Positions 1 to 10,813 of a stretch of 64,000 nucleotides of DNA are shown piece after piece; position 1 is the first letter of the stretch, and every line of letters starts with the position of its first letter. Source of the stretch: Furcasterigmium furcatum (taxonomy: Eukaryota > Ascomycota > Sordariomycetes > Glomerellales > Plectosphaerellaceae); contig BCIA01000004.1 in the NCBI GenBank assembly GCA_001599815.1, positions 3,746,082 through 3,810,081 of the forward strand, given 5' to 3'. The notes beneath the pieces were generated by a model that was not told where the DNA came from, made no database searches, and saw only the letters and a list, made by a program, of their open reading frames with translations. The position numbers were made by a program, and so were the translations under genes.

Positions 1-291
1 AGGAAGGGTCCCGGTTCGACCGGGGCTCCGACCTTTTGCTTTTCTTTTTTCTGTTTCTCCCAGTCCTTGTAGATCAATTCCCAGTCATTCTTCATGTTTT
101 ATTGTGTGATTGCTTCATCAGCCAGGCCTTTTCCATGCTGGTCGCCCAGCTGTATTTTCTCCTGAACACCTCGGTGGGCTCGGTGAAACATATGGCCCGT
201 GCGTTGCGACCACGTGACCACGCGTTGCTGAAGGTGGAACGATGGGAATCTCATGAGACTTTCAAACTTTCAACACGTCCAACCAACCAAC

Positions 292-1760
292 ATGGAAGAG
301 ACTTCACAGGAGGGCAGCAGTCGCCAAGAGGCGGCCGGCGACTCCTTTGCCGCTCCTCGTCAGGAGGCCGCACCTGAGGCCCCGAGCCACCCTCAACCAC
401 TGGCACCACCGCCTGCAACTTCCAGCTCACTCACATCGACAACACCAACACACGCCTCTCATCAGTTTACCTCGTCTCTCTCCTACATCATGTCCAAGGT
501 CAATCGACAAACAGCATCACAGACAACACCAACAGCTTATGTACCATCACCTGCTCTCCAGCCCCCGCAGACCAAGCTCAATCGCCAACTCGATTGGGGC
601 TCCAAACCACCCCCAGACCTGGCATCATTACCGACGACTCTCTCCGCACCGCCATTGACTCTGGCCCCGGGGACGAAGCGAAAGCGAGGAGATGAAGATC
701 ACACCGAAGACAGCGCCCCCGTCACATCACCCTCGGTGCCGCCAGCCGCGCCGGCAGAGGAGCCGTTGCCGCCGCTGGTCCTCGAGAAGCCGGTCCTGCG
801 CAAGAAGAAGACGAGCGCGGACGCCATCCTCCGCTGCGAGCACTGCACGAGAACAACATACAGCACGACAAACCCCCTCGTTACGTGCTCGGAGTGCTAC
901 GAGTCCTGGCACCAGCACTGCCACGAGCCGCAGATCCACCCCGTCATCGTCGCCGGCAAGGCGCCGCTGAAATGCTCGAGGTGCGTCGGCGAGGAGCAGA
1001 AGGTGCGGGAGTACGAGCGCGCCAAGGCGGAGATGGAGGAGCGGGAGGCCGCTGCGGCGGCGTACTCGAGCGTGGACGCCACGAGGGAACGGAATCTGGA
1101 GGGGCTGCCTGAGCCGCCGAGGACTGAGCTGGTCGGGTTCGGCGCCGGATCGTCGACACGGGAAGAGGTTTGTGCCAGTCCTGGTGCCGTTGCGAGGGGT
1201 TTATGCTGACTTGTCATGCAGAGAGTGACGTATTTCTCATCACTTAAGAGAACGGACTTGATCAACCTCTTGGTGTTCAGCGATGCTCTCCAGCCGGGCC
1301 TGCTGGTAGACGTCCTGGCGTCTATTGCGAAGAACCACCCGGACCTCCCAATCTTCAACCACCCCGAATGGGCCCAGGTATGTCTGGTGTTACTCCCGGA
1401 TGCACCCCTACTAACTCTCGCCAGGGAGGGGAGAGGGCGCCATCACCACAGCCCGCAGGCGCACACGCAAAAGCGACAACATCTCTACGCAGACCAACAA
1501 ACAAGAAGCACAGGGTCTCTGCCATCAGGAAGGTGCAGGACCTAGCCGCCGCGGCGCTCGGCATTCCCAACAACCAGGAGGAGGAGGAGTTCCTCCCGTC
1601 CCAGTGGCCAAAGGTCGGACAGGGCCTGTACGCCCAGCTGGGACCGGAGGAGAAGGACCCCTGGATGTACGACGACGATGACGAGGAGGCGTTCAGTCAC
1701 TGGATCGTCGGCGGCGACGGCAAGCAGATCATCCCGCCGGTGCTGGTGGTGGGAGTGTAG
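292..1760 (+). CDS. PHD-finger domain protein
   Basis: Predicted nuclear chromatin-reader-type protein of about 455 residues. A single PHD finger lies at roughly residues 180-232 with the C4HC3 pattern: CEHC, CSEC, the H-x2-H-x-C stretch of YESWHQHCHE, then CSRC. PHD fingers usually bind histone H3 tails, but the target here is unknown. The N-terminal third is Pro/Ser/Thr-rich low complexity; the C-terminus is acidic (a DDDDEEA run) and rich in W and P. I join three exons: 292-1167, 1222-1377 and 1425-1760. Intron 1 (1168-1221, GTTTGT..GCAG) and intron 2 (1378-1424, GTATGT, branch CTAAC, CCAG) are both phase 0. The ATG at 292 sits in a strong context (CCAACATGG); an in-frame ATG at 253 would add 13 residues. 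The finger is clear; the precise function is not. Confidence 0.8.
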
Positions 1761-1790
1761 ATTCATCATTATACCAAGCATTACTCGTGG

Positions 1791-2651
1791 CTACGCGCGC
1801 GTCCCCCCTCCTGCATTACTTCGCGTCGGCGTCACCGGTCTGGCGGTGGTGTCCTTGAGCGGCCAGCTCGCATCCCCGAGGGTATCCGCCCGCGACACCC
1901 TTTCTGGTGGTGCCCTCCTCTCCCTGTGGGCATGGTGGCTGCGATGCCCTCTCCGCCGTGACCTGCGGCGCCAGCTTCCCGCCTCGCCGAGGAGGGTGTG
2001 CCGCCAGATGACGGCGCGGGTGAACTCCGCCACGCCGAGGACGAACACGACGCCGGCGACGAGACCGTTCCCGGTCTCGGGGGACATGTTCCACAGGCGG
2101 TAGTCGGGGGGCGTGAAGACGCGGGGGCCGGGGACCTGAGCGACCCAGGCGAGGAATATGGCTATGAAGCTGAAGGCGAGGATGAGTCGGATCAGGAGGG
2201 CCCAGGGGTTCGGCGGCGTGTGGGGGCGGAACATGGAGAGGAAGGAGAGGAATATGGAGAGCGTGAGGAGGGTCACGGCGGCGAGGGCCGTCGAGCTGCA
2301 CGGTGTTAGTCAGATCTGCCTGTGCGAGCCGCTGTGTAAGGGAACATACCCCGTTGGTGTTCCTGCGGCGCTGGGGACTTGATAGAGGAACGTCCCCAGG
2401 CCCGCGATGAGGGCGGCGCAGATGTGGATTTGAACGGCGTCGGAGGTCATCTGAATCCATGACAAGTACGTCGGGTTGCCGCTTGGCCGTCTTGTAAGCG
2501 TCGTCGTCGTGACCGTGGAGCGATTCGGGTGGGTTGATGTGGTGTACGGCGTCTTCATGGTCGATCTCCTGCCGATGGACACGGCGACTGTAGCCGTCCG
2601 CTTTGGAGGGGCGAGCTCCAGAGGAGGAGGGCGGTGGACGCGGTCCTTCAT
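1791..2651 (-). CDS. Small four-TM membrane protein, unknown function
   Basis: Two exons, 2350-2651 and 1791-2295, joined by a 54-bp intron (GTATGT..GTGCAG) that splits a codon and restores one frame, giving about 268 residues. Hydrophobic segments begin near VQIHICAALIAGLGTFLYQV, STALAAVTLLTLSIFLSFLS, LLIRLILAFSFIAIFLAWV and NGLVAGVVFVLGVAEFTRAV, so four membrane helices are likely, followed by an Arg-rich, probably cytoplasmic tail. An alternative in-frame ATG at 2558 gives a protein 31 residues shorter. It converges tail-to-tail on the PHD-finger gene with only about 30 bp between the stop codons. I do not recognise the family; this is the architecture of many uncharacterised fungal membrane proteins. 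Confidence 0.6.
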
Positions 2652-3979
2652 GGCGCTGGCTATTAAAGAAAAATGAGGGACGAGTCTTCGAGGTAGTCGA
2701 GACTGTTTGCTGTCGAGATCATGAGAGGCGTCCTGGCCCGTTTCCAGGTGCCAGTCAGCCAGTCAGTCTGTTGTCTTTCAGACCAAACGGAATGTTGTCG
2801 AGTGCAGCGCAGCGCTGTCCAGCAGCCGTATGTGCAGTACTTCAGTAAATCCCTTCTTGTGCAGCTTGCGGGCAGGGCCAGCCTAAGGGGTAATGAAGGA
2901 TCGCCAAATGGCGTCGGCCGTACATGTCGACATGCCGGATGAAGAGACAAGAGGGAAAGACGGCCGTGGGATAATCAACGGCGCAGATGACCAGATGGTC
3001 GTTCGGAGCGACGATGCCGCCGACCCTGGCACTGGGATGTCGTCGTTCCGGGACGCAGGCCGACGACGTGACCTCAGCTTTGTGGCTGGAGCCGACGGGC
3101 CCTTTGCATCTTGAGACGGGCAAGGCCCTGGATTTGTTAGCAGCCATGTTAACCGGCAGGGGTTCGCCGCACATGCAGCGTGGCGGACCGGGGGCAGGGG
3201 ATATCTCGGAGTCGGTGCCACGGTGGTCTGGTCCCTTGGTTCAGGGTCGCATTCAAGAACACAGATCGGGTGGTCGGACGATGGTTGCGCCGCGGTATCC
3301 CAAGACGCTGGCGCGTTGCGCGCTTGTCTGACCGTGAGGAGCGGACGCTCGAACGTGAGGTCCGGGTCAATTGGCGATGCCTCATCCCATGTTCCAGAGC
3401 TCGGAGACCGGACGACGACGTCCAAGGCCTCGGGGCTGGGCATCGACGGACGGAATAACATCCCTGCTTCAACGTGATCGTCAACCTGTTACACAGCCGG
3501 GGCCCCTGACGGCCACCCCTGGCTTACCCCGTCCTCATCTCTCGCATTCTGCCGAAACGCACCTCTTCGGTTCCGATATTTGCTCATTTGCTCTCTTTCT
3601 ACCAAGGTGCTGTCTACTCGCCGCGAGAACCCCCCACGCAGGGGAGACAGACGGGGGCGCGCCGGCATCCTGAACCACGGGTCGTCGGGTCGAGGGGCCC
3701 GCGAAAAGAAAACCAGCAACCACATCGTGTCGAAACCTGGCTCAGACTTGCCTTTACGACCTCACAGCCTATGATCCCGTGCACTGGAAACACTCTCCGG
3801 CACGGAGGGTTACTGCATAAAGCAGAAACGCACAACTGCCGGTCGTAGTGTACCAGGCGATCACGGCTCGGAAGTATCTGTGTATCATCACAGCCAGTTC
3901 GTCGAAGTTATGCAAGCACTCGCGTGCCCCCCGTGACGTTTCCTCGCTTGTCGCAACCCAAAGTGAGTCCAGACCCCTT
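2652..3979. other. Gene-poor interval
   Basis: About 1.3 kb between the membrane-protein gene and the asparagine synthetase-domain gene. Only short overlapping open frames of biased composition occur on both strands. I see no splice-consistent gene, tRNA or clear repeat. It probably contains the promoter of the membrane-protein gene and the 3' region of the next gene. Confidence 0.4.
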
Positions 3980-5798
3980 CTAACCAGTGACCAGGGTCGT
4001 CCCCTTGGTCCGTCCGCTCTCCATCTTGGCCGTCCTCGCGCCGAATTGAATCTGTGGGGGACCGCGAGTCAGTATACTTGCGGTCTGAGGCCGTCATCAG
4101 ACGAATATCGGATGATCGCGGGTCCTTACCGCTCGCTTCTTCTCCCGGGCCACGGAGCGCATCCCCAGCTCCTCGGCTAGGAGTCGCAGGACACGCTTGC
4201 CGGGTTCAGGAAGAGACTCCGTGCCGGGGTTCCCAAAGTCGCATTTCTCCCATACCGGCCCCTCGATTGCCCACTTGACAAAGTCCTCGTCGAGGTATGG
4301 GAACCGCACCTCGCGGCTCCAGTGCGCCATGGCTCTGTCGTCGCGCCCGAGATTGCGCTTGCCCAGGCGGCCAACGTCCAGCTTGAGCTCTTCCGCGAGA
4401 CCAGAGTAACCCGCGCGCTCAAATGCAGCCAGGTGGCGGGAGTAGCCCCCGAAGAGCTCGTCCGCGCCCAGGCCGGAGAGAAGAACCCTGGCAGGAGTTC
4501 TGTACGGCGTCGGACTTGAGTTTGGGTGTTCGTATGCGGACCCTACACCTCGGGAGGCAAAGTACAGCGCGTACGCGATGGACAGGTCCATTTCGGTATT
4601 GTGCGGGTGCATCAGAGAAATCACTTGACTTCTGTGAGCCAGGGTCTCGGTGTACGGTACATCAACCTGGACGAGTCAGCGAGCGCCCAAGTGACACCGG
4701 CGAAGGGTCGACGTACTGCGACAAATCTCCACTGGCGTGACGGACAGACAGAGGCCAGCTCGGCAAAAGACTTTCTGCCGGTGACGCGATCTGGGCATGC
4801 CTCATATATAGTCTCCGCGGCGTCCTTGCTTCGGTGCTGAGCCACCCGCGGATTCTCAAATGCTACGTTGAGAAGGTCGATGCCTTGTTCTGGCGGGAGC
4901 AGATCGCTGGCCAGACGGGCAAGCACTGTGCAGTCAAGGCCACCCGAGAAAAGAACCGAGATCCTGGTGTCGGCAGCTTTACCCGTCGTGGGTGGCGGCA
5001 CGTTCTGGACACGGAGCTTCAAAGACTCGACGAGCTGCTGGCGTAATTGCTGAACAGATGGAGCTGCTGGCAGCAGTGGGGGCACATCATCCAGAGTAGA
5101 CATGTTGAGACGCCCGATGTTTAGGACCTGTAATCGTAAGTAGCAGGAAATTTCCATCAAAATGCAGATGCAGGACTCACAAAGTCGTCATCGTGTTCCA
5201 CAGACCACTGCTTTCGGGACAGAGGTGCTGACGAGGCAGACGTCCCCCAGCTTTTGACATCGAGCACGTATATACCGTCGGCCTCGACCTCAGTCCAGCT
5301 TGAGGAGGTATATCCGGAAGTGCTGGACAAGACAAGACCTTCGTCATGGTTGACGAGGAGCGATCTTCGGCCGAGTCTGTCCCGGCCGAAGTAGACTCGC
5401 GAGGAGTGCGTGTCAAAATAGACAAAAGCAAACGGTCCTTTGATGCTGCGAAGAACATCAAGTACTGCGTCCTCGTCTGACGCTGCCGCTAGCAGTCCAA
5501 AGATGGCCTCGCTGTCGTTTCCATTGACTGGCTCGCCGTCAAGCTTCCATGCCTCCCCGTTCCAACAGAAGATCGACCCTGTGGAAGGATCGCGGAGAGG
5601 TTGCGGTGCGACGTGATCGCCGCGGAGTGACAGGACGGTCGATGTAAAGGTCAGAGAGAGCGAGGTCCCGTCATCGCATGTGACGTTGGCCTTCTCCTGC
5701 CCCAGATGGTCTGGGCCGCGGTTGATGAGGCATCTCTTCAGGTCGTCGGTCAAAGACTGCGCGCCGTCGCGGGAGATGACCGCGTGGATGCCGCACAT
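3980..5798 (-). CDS. Asparagine synthetase domain-containing protein (ASNSD1-like)
   Basis: Predicted class II glutamine amidotransferase fused to an asparagine synthase-type ATP-pyrophosphatase domain, about 545 residues. The start is fixed by MCGIHAV, because Cys2 becomes the N-terminal nucleophile after Met removal. The amidotransferase half contains NRGPDHLG and GRDRLGRRSLL. The synthase half has the PP-loop SGGLDCTVLA, SLMHPHNTEMDLSIAYAL and LLSGLGADELFGGYSRH, and ends in an IQFGARTAKME-type tail. Four exons: 5181-5798, 4717-5127, 4130-4666 and 3980-4051. The introns (GTGAGT..ACAG, GTACGT..CCAG, GTAAGG..ACAG) are all phase 0. The architecture matches the eukaryotic ASNSD1 group rather than canonical Asn synthetase. 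Whether it makes asparagine is not known for this group. Confidence 0.85.
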
Positions 5799-6261
5799 GG
5801 GCTGGTGTTGAAGCAGTTGCGAAACCAGAGGCAACGAAGGCAGAAACGCGAGGCTGGTGATGCAAGTCGAGAGGATACCCGATGCTCAAGGAAGGTCGTG
5901 CGGGAGTGATGAGAGTCAGATGTCGTCGATAGATGAATATCTTCAGTGCTGGAGTGGCAGAATAAGGAACCCAAAGATTCCAGCTTAGTCATCACATTCC
6001 GAAACGTCGCATCGCGCGGGAGGCACAGTCCACAGTTGCCTGATGAGGTTTAGCGCCAATGTTCAGATGTGCATCATCCCTTGAGAAGGAACAAGTTGCC
6101 ACGAAGACCTTCTGCTTCATCTCTGTCGACCTACTCCAACATCAACCTACGAGGCCCTCCTACGAATATCCTCCCCCGGCGGCATCGAGGCATCTCCTAC
6201 GAGGGCAAATCTTATCCGCGGCGACATGAGAAACTAGAGCCCCAGACGCCACCTCGAAATC
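5799..6261. promoter_or_regulatory. Divergent intergenic region
   Basis: About 460 bp between two head-to-head genes, the ASNSD1-like gene (minus) and the glutaminyl cyclase-like gene (plus). It must hold both promoters and 5' leaders. No individual element is recognisable with confidence. Two ATGs in other frames precede 6262. Confidence 0.35.
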
Positions 6262-7436
6262 ATGGCGAGGGCCACTCATTTCATGTCCTCTCACTTGCTC
6301 CTCATCTCACTCCTTCAACTCGTCCTTCTCTTCGCGCCATCAACATTCGCCTACCAGCAGCTTTCCGATGACTGGCTGAAGGAGATTACAGTAGACGAGG
6401 CAGAGTTTGATATCCACAGCGGCGGGCTGCTCGCGCCGCTTCTCATCCCCAGGGTTCCGGGGACCGAGGGCCAGGTCAAGGCCCAGCAGCATTTCGTCGA
6501 CTTTTTCAGGAAAGAGCTGCCGAAATGGAGCATCTCATGGCAGAACTCGACAGACAAGACGCCCGCGACCGGCGACAGGGACATTCCCTTCCAGAACCTC
6601 ATCTTCCGGAGGGAGCCACCGTGGGCCAAGCCGGGGCAGACCAACTGGCTCACCCTGGTCGCTCACTATGACAGCAAGATTGAGCCCGAGGGCTTCATCG
6701 GCGCGACGGACAGCGCGGCGCCCTGCGCCATGCTGATGCATGTTGCGAAGACGCTGGATCAGAACATGACGAAGATGCACGATGAGATGGTCGCGCTGGG
6801 CGAAACGGGCGGCACTGTGGCGATGGACATGGGCCTTCAGATCATCCTCCTCGATGGCGAGGAGGCTTTCAAGGCCTGGACCGACACGGACTCATTGTAC
6901 GGGTCGAGGTGAGTTATCCCCTCAAAACGGGTGTGTGGATGGAAGACTGACTGCTCCCCAGATCTCTCGCCGAGGAGTGGGAACACACCTTCAACCCCGC
7001 CACTGCAGGCTACCAGAACCCGCTGGACCAGATCAGCCTCTTCGTTCTCCTGGACCTCCTGGGCGCGCCGAACCCCTCGATCCCCTCGTACTTCGTCACC
7101 ACCCACTGGGCTTACCAGAACCTCGCCAAGGTCGAGGAGCGCATGCGCGACCTCGGCCTTCTCGAATCCCAGCCCAAGCACCCCTTCCTTCCGGACGCTG
7201 GCAAGGCCTCGAAGGACATCAGGTTCCGGGGCATGGGCGACGACCATCAGCCGTTCATGTTTCGAGGCGTAGACATCCTGCATCTCATCGCCCTTCCGTT
7301 CCCGCCGGTGTGGCACACGATGCAGGACGACGGGGAGCACCTCGACCTGCCGACGGTGAGGGACTGGACGAAGATCGTGACGGCGTTCGCGCTCGAGTGG
7401 CTGGACATGATGGAGATTCGGCCCGAGGGAAGCTGA
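6262..7436 (+). CDS. Glutaminyl-peptide cyclotransferase-like (M28 family) protein
   Basis: Predicted secretory-pathway enzyme of the M28 metallopeptidase fold, of the type that converts N-terminal Gln or Glu to pyroglutamate; 373 residues. The N-terminus is a signal peptide or anchor (hydrophobic LLLISLLQLVLLFAPSTFA). Metal and active-site landmarks of glutaminyl cyclases are present in order: VAHYDSK, the zinc Asp of GATDSAAP, the catalytic Glu pair in LLDGEEAF, LDLLGAPNP, and the zinc His of GDDHQPF. Two exons, 6262-6908 and 6962-7436, are separated by a 53-bp intron (GTGAGT..CCCCAG) that splits an Arg codon. An alternative Met at 6286 would shorten the leader. The M28/QC family is solid from the motifs; cyclase rather than peptidase activity rests on the ordered QC signature. 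Confidence 0.85.
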
Positions 7437-7618
7437 GGAGATGTTTTTGAGAAGCAGGCGAGCGAACACAGAGGCCACGGCCACATCATCTTGCGCGGAC
7501 CTGGTGCGGGTGTCATTTTGTTTGTCGGTGGTACTGGGTAAAATAATTGAGAAACGCCTTCCCAACCCTCGATCGGGGTCAAAAAAAACATGAAAAATGA
7601 GCTATCGCGAGGGATCTC

Positions 7619-7624
7619 AAAAAA
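7619..7624 (-). terminator. Pol III terminator of tRNA-Glu
   Basis: A run of six T on the minus strand begins about two bases beyond the tRNA-Glu 3' end, as expected for RNA polymerase III termination. Confidence 0.6.
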
Positions 7625-7626
7625 GA

Positions 7627-7715
7627 TTCCGGAACGGGGAATTGAACCCCGAGCCTGTCGGCGCCGTCACCTGTTTGATGAGAGCGACAAATGTTGACCA
7701 TTACACCATTCCGGA
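7627..7715 (-). tRNA. tRNA-Glu(CTC) with intron
   Basis: Reading the minus strand, the acceptor TCCGGAA pairs with TTCCGGA. The D-arm contains GTGTAATGGTCAACAT (A-box). The anticodon stem TGTCG pairs with CGACA. The T-arm is CGGGG-TTCAATT-CCCCG (B-box). The loop starts CTCTCA, which places CTC at positions 34-36 (Glu). An insertion of about 17 nt after position 37 is a canonical nuclear tRNA intron. A T-run follows immediately. Confidence 0.88.
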
Positions 7716-8297
7716 TGAGGGAATTTGTTGGAAGATGGGCCCTCTCGGCGCGTCTATGTAGTGTGCGAATGACTCGAGAATGGCATCCTGGAGGGACCCG
7801 AGGGCCCGACGCCGTTCAGTGGGTGGGGTCAGAGTCCGGGAGGTACAGATCTTTTGGTTTTGAATGCAGAGGCTTTGAAAGGGAACGTTGGTACCGGTGG
7901 GCGTGTGGCGCCTGACCGAGCGACGGAGCAATGGGCCTGGATCATGATGAATCTAGATGCCCTTCGTTCAGTTTCGAGAAACGAGAGCAGCTTTGAAGTC
8001 GACTACAGCTCGGTAGAAGGAGAGATCAGGGTAGATTTTACCTCCCCAGTGGTCTGCCCGCCATGAGGGTCACAGAAAACATAGCCAGCCCAGCTGTGAT
8101 GCCGTCCAGATACGTTGCCCTTGAAGTATCTGTAATCAAGCAAGAGGAATTCTTGATTTCTTGGAATCAAGAGGGAGGCCATGTCAATTCATACCCTTTC
8201 TTGCGGGTGCCCAAGCAAACCATTGTAATGACATTGTATTCTCAGCACATTGTCTTCTGTCACATGTGATATCAATCTCTCGAGTCTCCGGTCTCGA
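7716..8297. other. Intergenic interval with a repeat copy
   Basis: No gene is supported. The stretch at about 8104-8190 closely resembles one at 11792-11880 (see the repeat entries). The rest is the 3' flank of the minus-strand gene that follows. Confidence 0.4.
8104..8190. repeat. Dispersed degenerate repeat, copy 1
   Basis: It begins TCCAGATACGTTGC and includes GATTTCTTGGAATCAAGAGG and GGCCATGTC. It aligns over about 85 bp to 11792-11880 at roughly 80% identity by eye, and many differences are transitions. Its origin is unknown; a decayed transposon fragment is possible. Confidence 0.6.
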
Positions 8298-10514
8298 CTA
8301 TTCCACCGCTCTCCACTGCCGCTCCAGCTCTCCAATCTGCCACACAGCCGTCCCCGAACTGACCTGCGACCCAACATCCCGAGCCTGCTTGCCGTACATG
8401 GCGCCCTGCAGCTGATTCTGGTTCTCGAACCCGTACCCCACGCCCGCCGCGCCCCACGAGCCCGTGGCCCCAATCGTCCTGGCCTCCGCGTTGCCCAGCC
8501 ACGTGTAGAACAAGCTCGAACTGTTCAGCGACTGCTGTCGATAGAGGGCCATCCGCTGCTCCACCATAATCTTCTCGATCACCATGACCGTCCGTACGTA
8601 CACCTCCGTACGGTGGTCGCCGAACGCTATCAGCGCCGTTGGGTCCGGGGGGCTGGCGGCGCAGGCTTCGCGGTACAGGGCGCGCATGCGCGGGCTGTAC
8701 ATCTGGCACATGTTGTGGCCCTTTCTCAGCGCGGCCTTGAGCGGCATCGATGCCTCGAGGGCCGTGCCGCGGGTGAACTCGTGGTGGCACGCGGGGCAGA
8801 TGGTGCATTCGAGCCAGCCGTACCAGATGCCGTTCTCGAGCGTCTTTTCGCGGCGGCAGAGGGGCAGCTGGGCGTAGTCTGCCGCGAAGGACTCCAGCGT
8901 CGCGGTGCTCTGGGTGTAGTAGGACTCGAGGAGCCTTTGGAGGTATAACGGGAAGCGAGGGAACTGAGGGTTCAGGCAGCAGCGATGCGTGGCGTCTGGC
9001 TGTATCCCCGTTTTGCGGACGAAAAATTTCGTCATGTCCATTGACTGGATGATCGAGACGTAGCAGCCGCCGCAGACGCCGAAGTCCTTGGGGTTAGACT
9101 TGAGAGTGTACCAGACCGCGCCCTTGATGCCTTCAGGTTCGCACGAGGGACCTTTCACGGCCTGATCGAGGGCGTTCCAGAACAGGGAGTAGTCCTTCCG
9201 GTCTTGAGCGAAGCTCATGGATATGGCCATGCTGAACAGGCCCAGGACGCAGAGGCACTTGTCGGCGTACTCGACCGTCTGGTCCTCGTCCGAGTCGCGC
9301 CACTTCCCCTCCTCGCCGGTCCCGAGAACATGGTCGCAGAAGCAAGCCGGGCAGATCAGCACGAGCGGGTATTCTTTCGGGCAGAACCACTTCCTGCTGT
9401 TGCGCGGTGCACGCTCCGTCTTCGGGCAAGGGGCGATTTGCAGCCGTGCCGATGCCTCCGTCACGAACCCGGGCCAGTCGCCGGCCCTGGACCGCTTCTC
9501 GTACTCCTTCCGGACATAGGGGACGGCGAGATCGCACGCCCACATGTCGTCTTCTCCCTGGGGTGTTGTGTTCTGCTGGAACCTGGAGGCGAAGGAGTAC
9601 ACGCTGGCGTGGTCTTCCCAGCATGCCTCGCAGATGACGAGGCCGGGGATGGCGTCGTCCCTGGCCAAGTACCACTTGGTCCCCTCTGAGCCTTTGACGC
9701 CGCCGAGTCCCTTGCAGTCGGGGATCTTTGCGCGGAATTTCATATAGTTGACGAGGGCGTCAAGTGAGCCCGTGGCCTCTGCCTGCTTGAGCAGACGTTC
9801 CTGAATCCTCGTCATGCTGAACTTACACGCCCGGGGGACGTTGTCGTCGATGTGGCGACCCGCGAAGTGACCACTGAATTTTGTGTTTCGGAGGTGCTCG
9901 TCGTAGCATCTCGAGCAGATGGGGACTTCCGGGGCGTTTGGATGGAAGTACCATGTCGTGGGAAATGTCATGGCGGCACTGATGCAGCAGGTGTCGGGTT
10001 GGGTGGGCTTGTCCGAAGGACTGGGATCTCCCAGGTTGGGCTCTGCTGTGCAACTTGGAGGCAAGGCATCCGGGGCAGGAGTGTTGACGACATCCTGCTT
10101 CATGTGTCTGCTGTGCTCGGCGCTGGATGTTTGCCTTTGTTGGCAAGCCCGGGCATCCGAAGAGACGGTAAGCTCTTTCAAGAGCTCATCGATGTCGTCG
10201 GTGATCTCATCACTCTGATGAGGTAGCTCAAGCCGACCCGCCTCATCCGTGGCATCCGGTATTGGTTGTTCGTATTCTCGCGATGCCGCCGAGGGAGACA
10301 CTGGGCGAGGCGGCAGAGGCGGTGCCTTCAGGTTGTAGCTGGGCTGTTGAGGTTCTGAACCGAGGCTCGACTTGATCTGTCGCCAGGAATCCCTGAACGA
10401 TCCAAGGACTGCAGACTCAGGCCGGGCCTGCGGTTGGTCCCGCCCTGCCGGAGCGCCGGGGGGAGCTGGACTTCGCGGGGGAAGCGGAGGTGGCTGATCT
10501 TGTTGATGCGACAT
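8298..10514 (-). CDS. Uncharacterised protein with five spaced Cys/His modules
   Basis: Single open frame of 738 residues from the ATG at 10514; an in-frame upstream ATG at 10574 would add 20. The N-terminus is Pro-rich (PPPLPPRSPAPPGAP). From about residue 200, five related modules recur roughly every 93 residues. Each has an aromatic pair followed by a C-x2-C and usually a downstream His: ICSRCYDEH (about 200), ICEACWEDH (about 295), ICPACFCDH (about 390), VCGGCYVS (about 480) and ICPACHHEF (about 575). Most are preceded by W-Y or W-F. The pattern suggests a tandemly duplicated metal-binding fold. There is no convincing signal peptide or membrane segment. I do not recognise a named family. 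The isochorismatase-family gene lies upstream in the same orientation. Confidence 0.7.
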   Translation of the reverse strand: MSHQQDQPPPLPPRSPAPPGAPAGRDQPQARPESAVLGSFRDSWRQIKSSLGSEPQQPSYNLKAPPLPPRPVSPSAASREYEQPIPDATDEAGRLELPHQSDEITDDIDELLKELTVSSDARACQQRQTSSAEHSRHMKQDVVNTPAPDALPPSCTAEPNLGDPSPSDKPTQPDTCCISAAMTFPTTWYFHPNAPEVPICSRCYDEHLRNTKFSGHFAGRHIDDNVPRACKFSMTRIQERLLKQAEATGSLDALVNYMKFRAKIPDCKGLGGVKGSEGTKWYLARDDAIPGLVICEACWEDHASVYSFASRFQQNTTPQGEDDMWACDLAVPYVRKEYEKRSRAGDWPGFVTEASARLQIAPCPKTERAPRNSRKWFCPKEYPLVLICPACFCDHVLGTGEEGKWRDSDEDQTVEYADKCLCVLGLFSMAISMSFAQDRKDYSLFWNALDQAVKGPSCEPEGIKGAVWYTLKSNPKDFGVCGGCYVSIIQSMDMTKFFVRKTGIQPDATHRCCLNPQFPRFPLYLQRLLESYYTQSTATLESFAADYAQLPLCRREKTLENGIWYGWLECTICPACHHEFTRGTALEASMPLKAALRKGHNMCQMYSPRMRALYREACAASPPDPTALIAFGDHRTEVYVRTVMVIEKIMVEQRMALYRQQSLNSSSLFYTWLGNAEARTIGATGSWGAAGVGYGFENQNQLQGAMYGKQARDVGSQVSSGTAVWQIGELERQWRAVE

Positions 10515-10813
10515 GATCACAATTGTACGCGATGTGCCTGTGCAATATTCTCCCACGGCAGGAGAACCAGGCATTTAAAGGAGCTTCGAATGGAGGAAGA
10601 CGCCTTGGACGCCGTGGAACTGAAGGCGGGGTGCCCTGGCCCCATCGCGGATCGGGACTCGGAAGCAAGATCCTTGGCGAGGCAGACTGCTGGGAGATCT
10701 CTAGTGGCCGGATCGACCAAAATAAGCGAGCGGGGTGCCAAAGATCCTGGACGGACGGTCATTTCTCACGGGAGCGATCTGTTGTTTGTTAAACTGGAAT
10801 AGCTTTTGTTATA

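Noticed and set aside
1..30. Possible 3' end of a tRNA (GGTTCGA followed by a T-rich run) at the left edge
   Set aside because: The T-arm does not close: with a TTCGACC loop, position 61 is G instead of C, and the rest of the gene is outside the window.
2740..2775. Short CAGTCAGC/CAGTCAGT iteration
   Set aside because: Only about two units; too short to call a repeat.
2883..3461. 192-codon minus-strand frame
   Set aside because: Composition is Pro/Arg/Ser-rich in a biased-base region, equally long frames occur in other phases, and there are no motifs or splice context.
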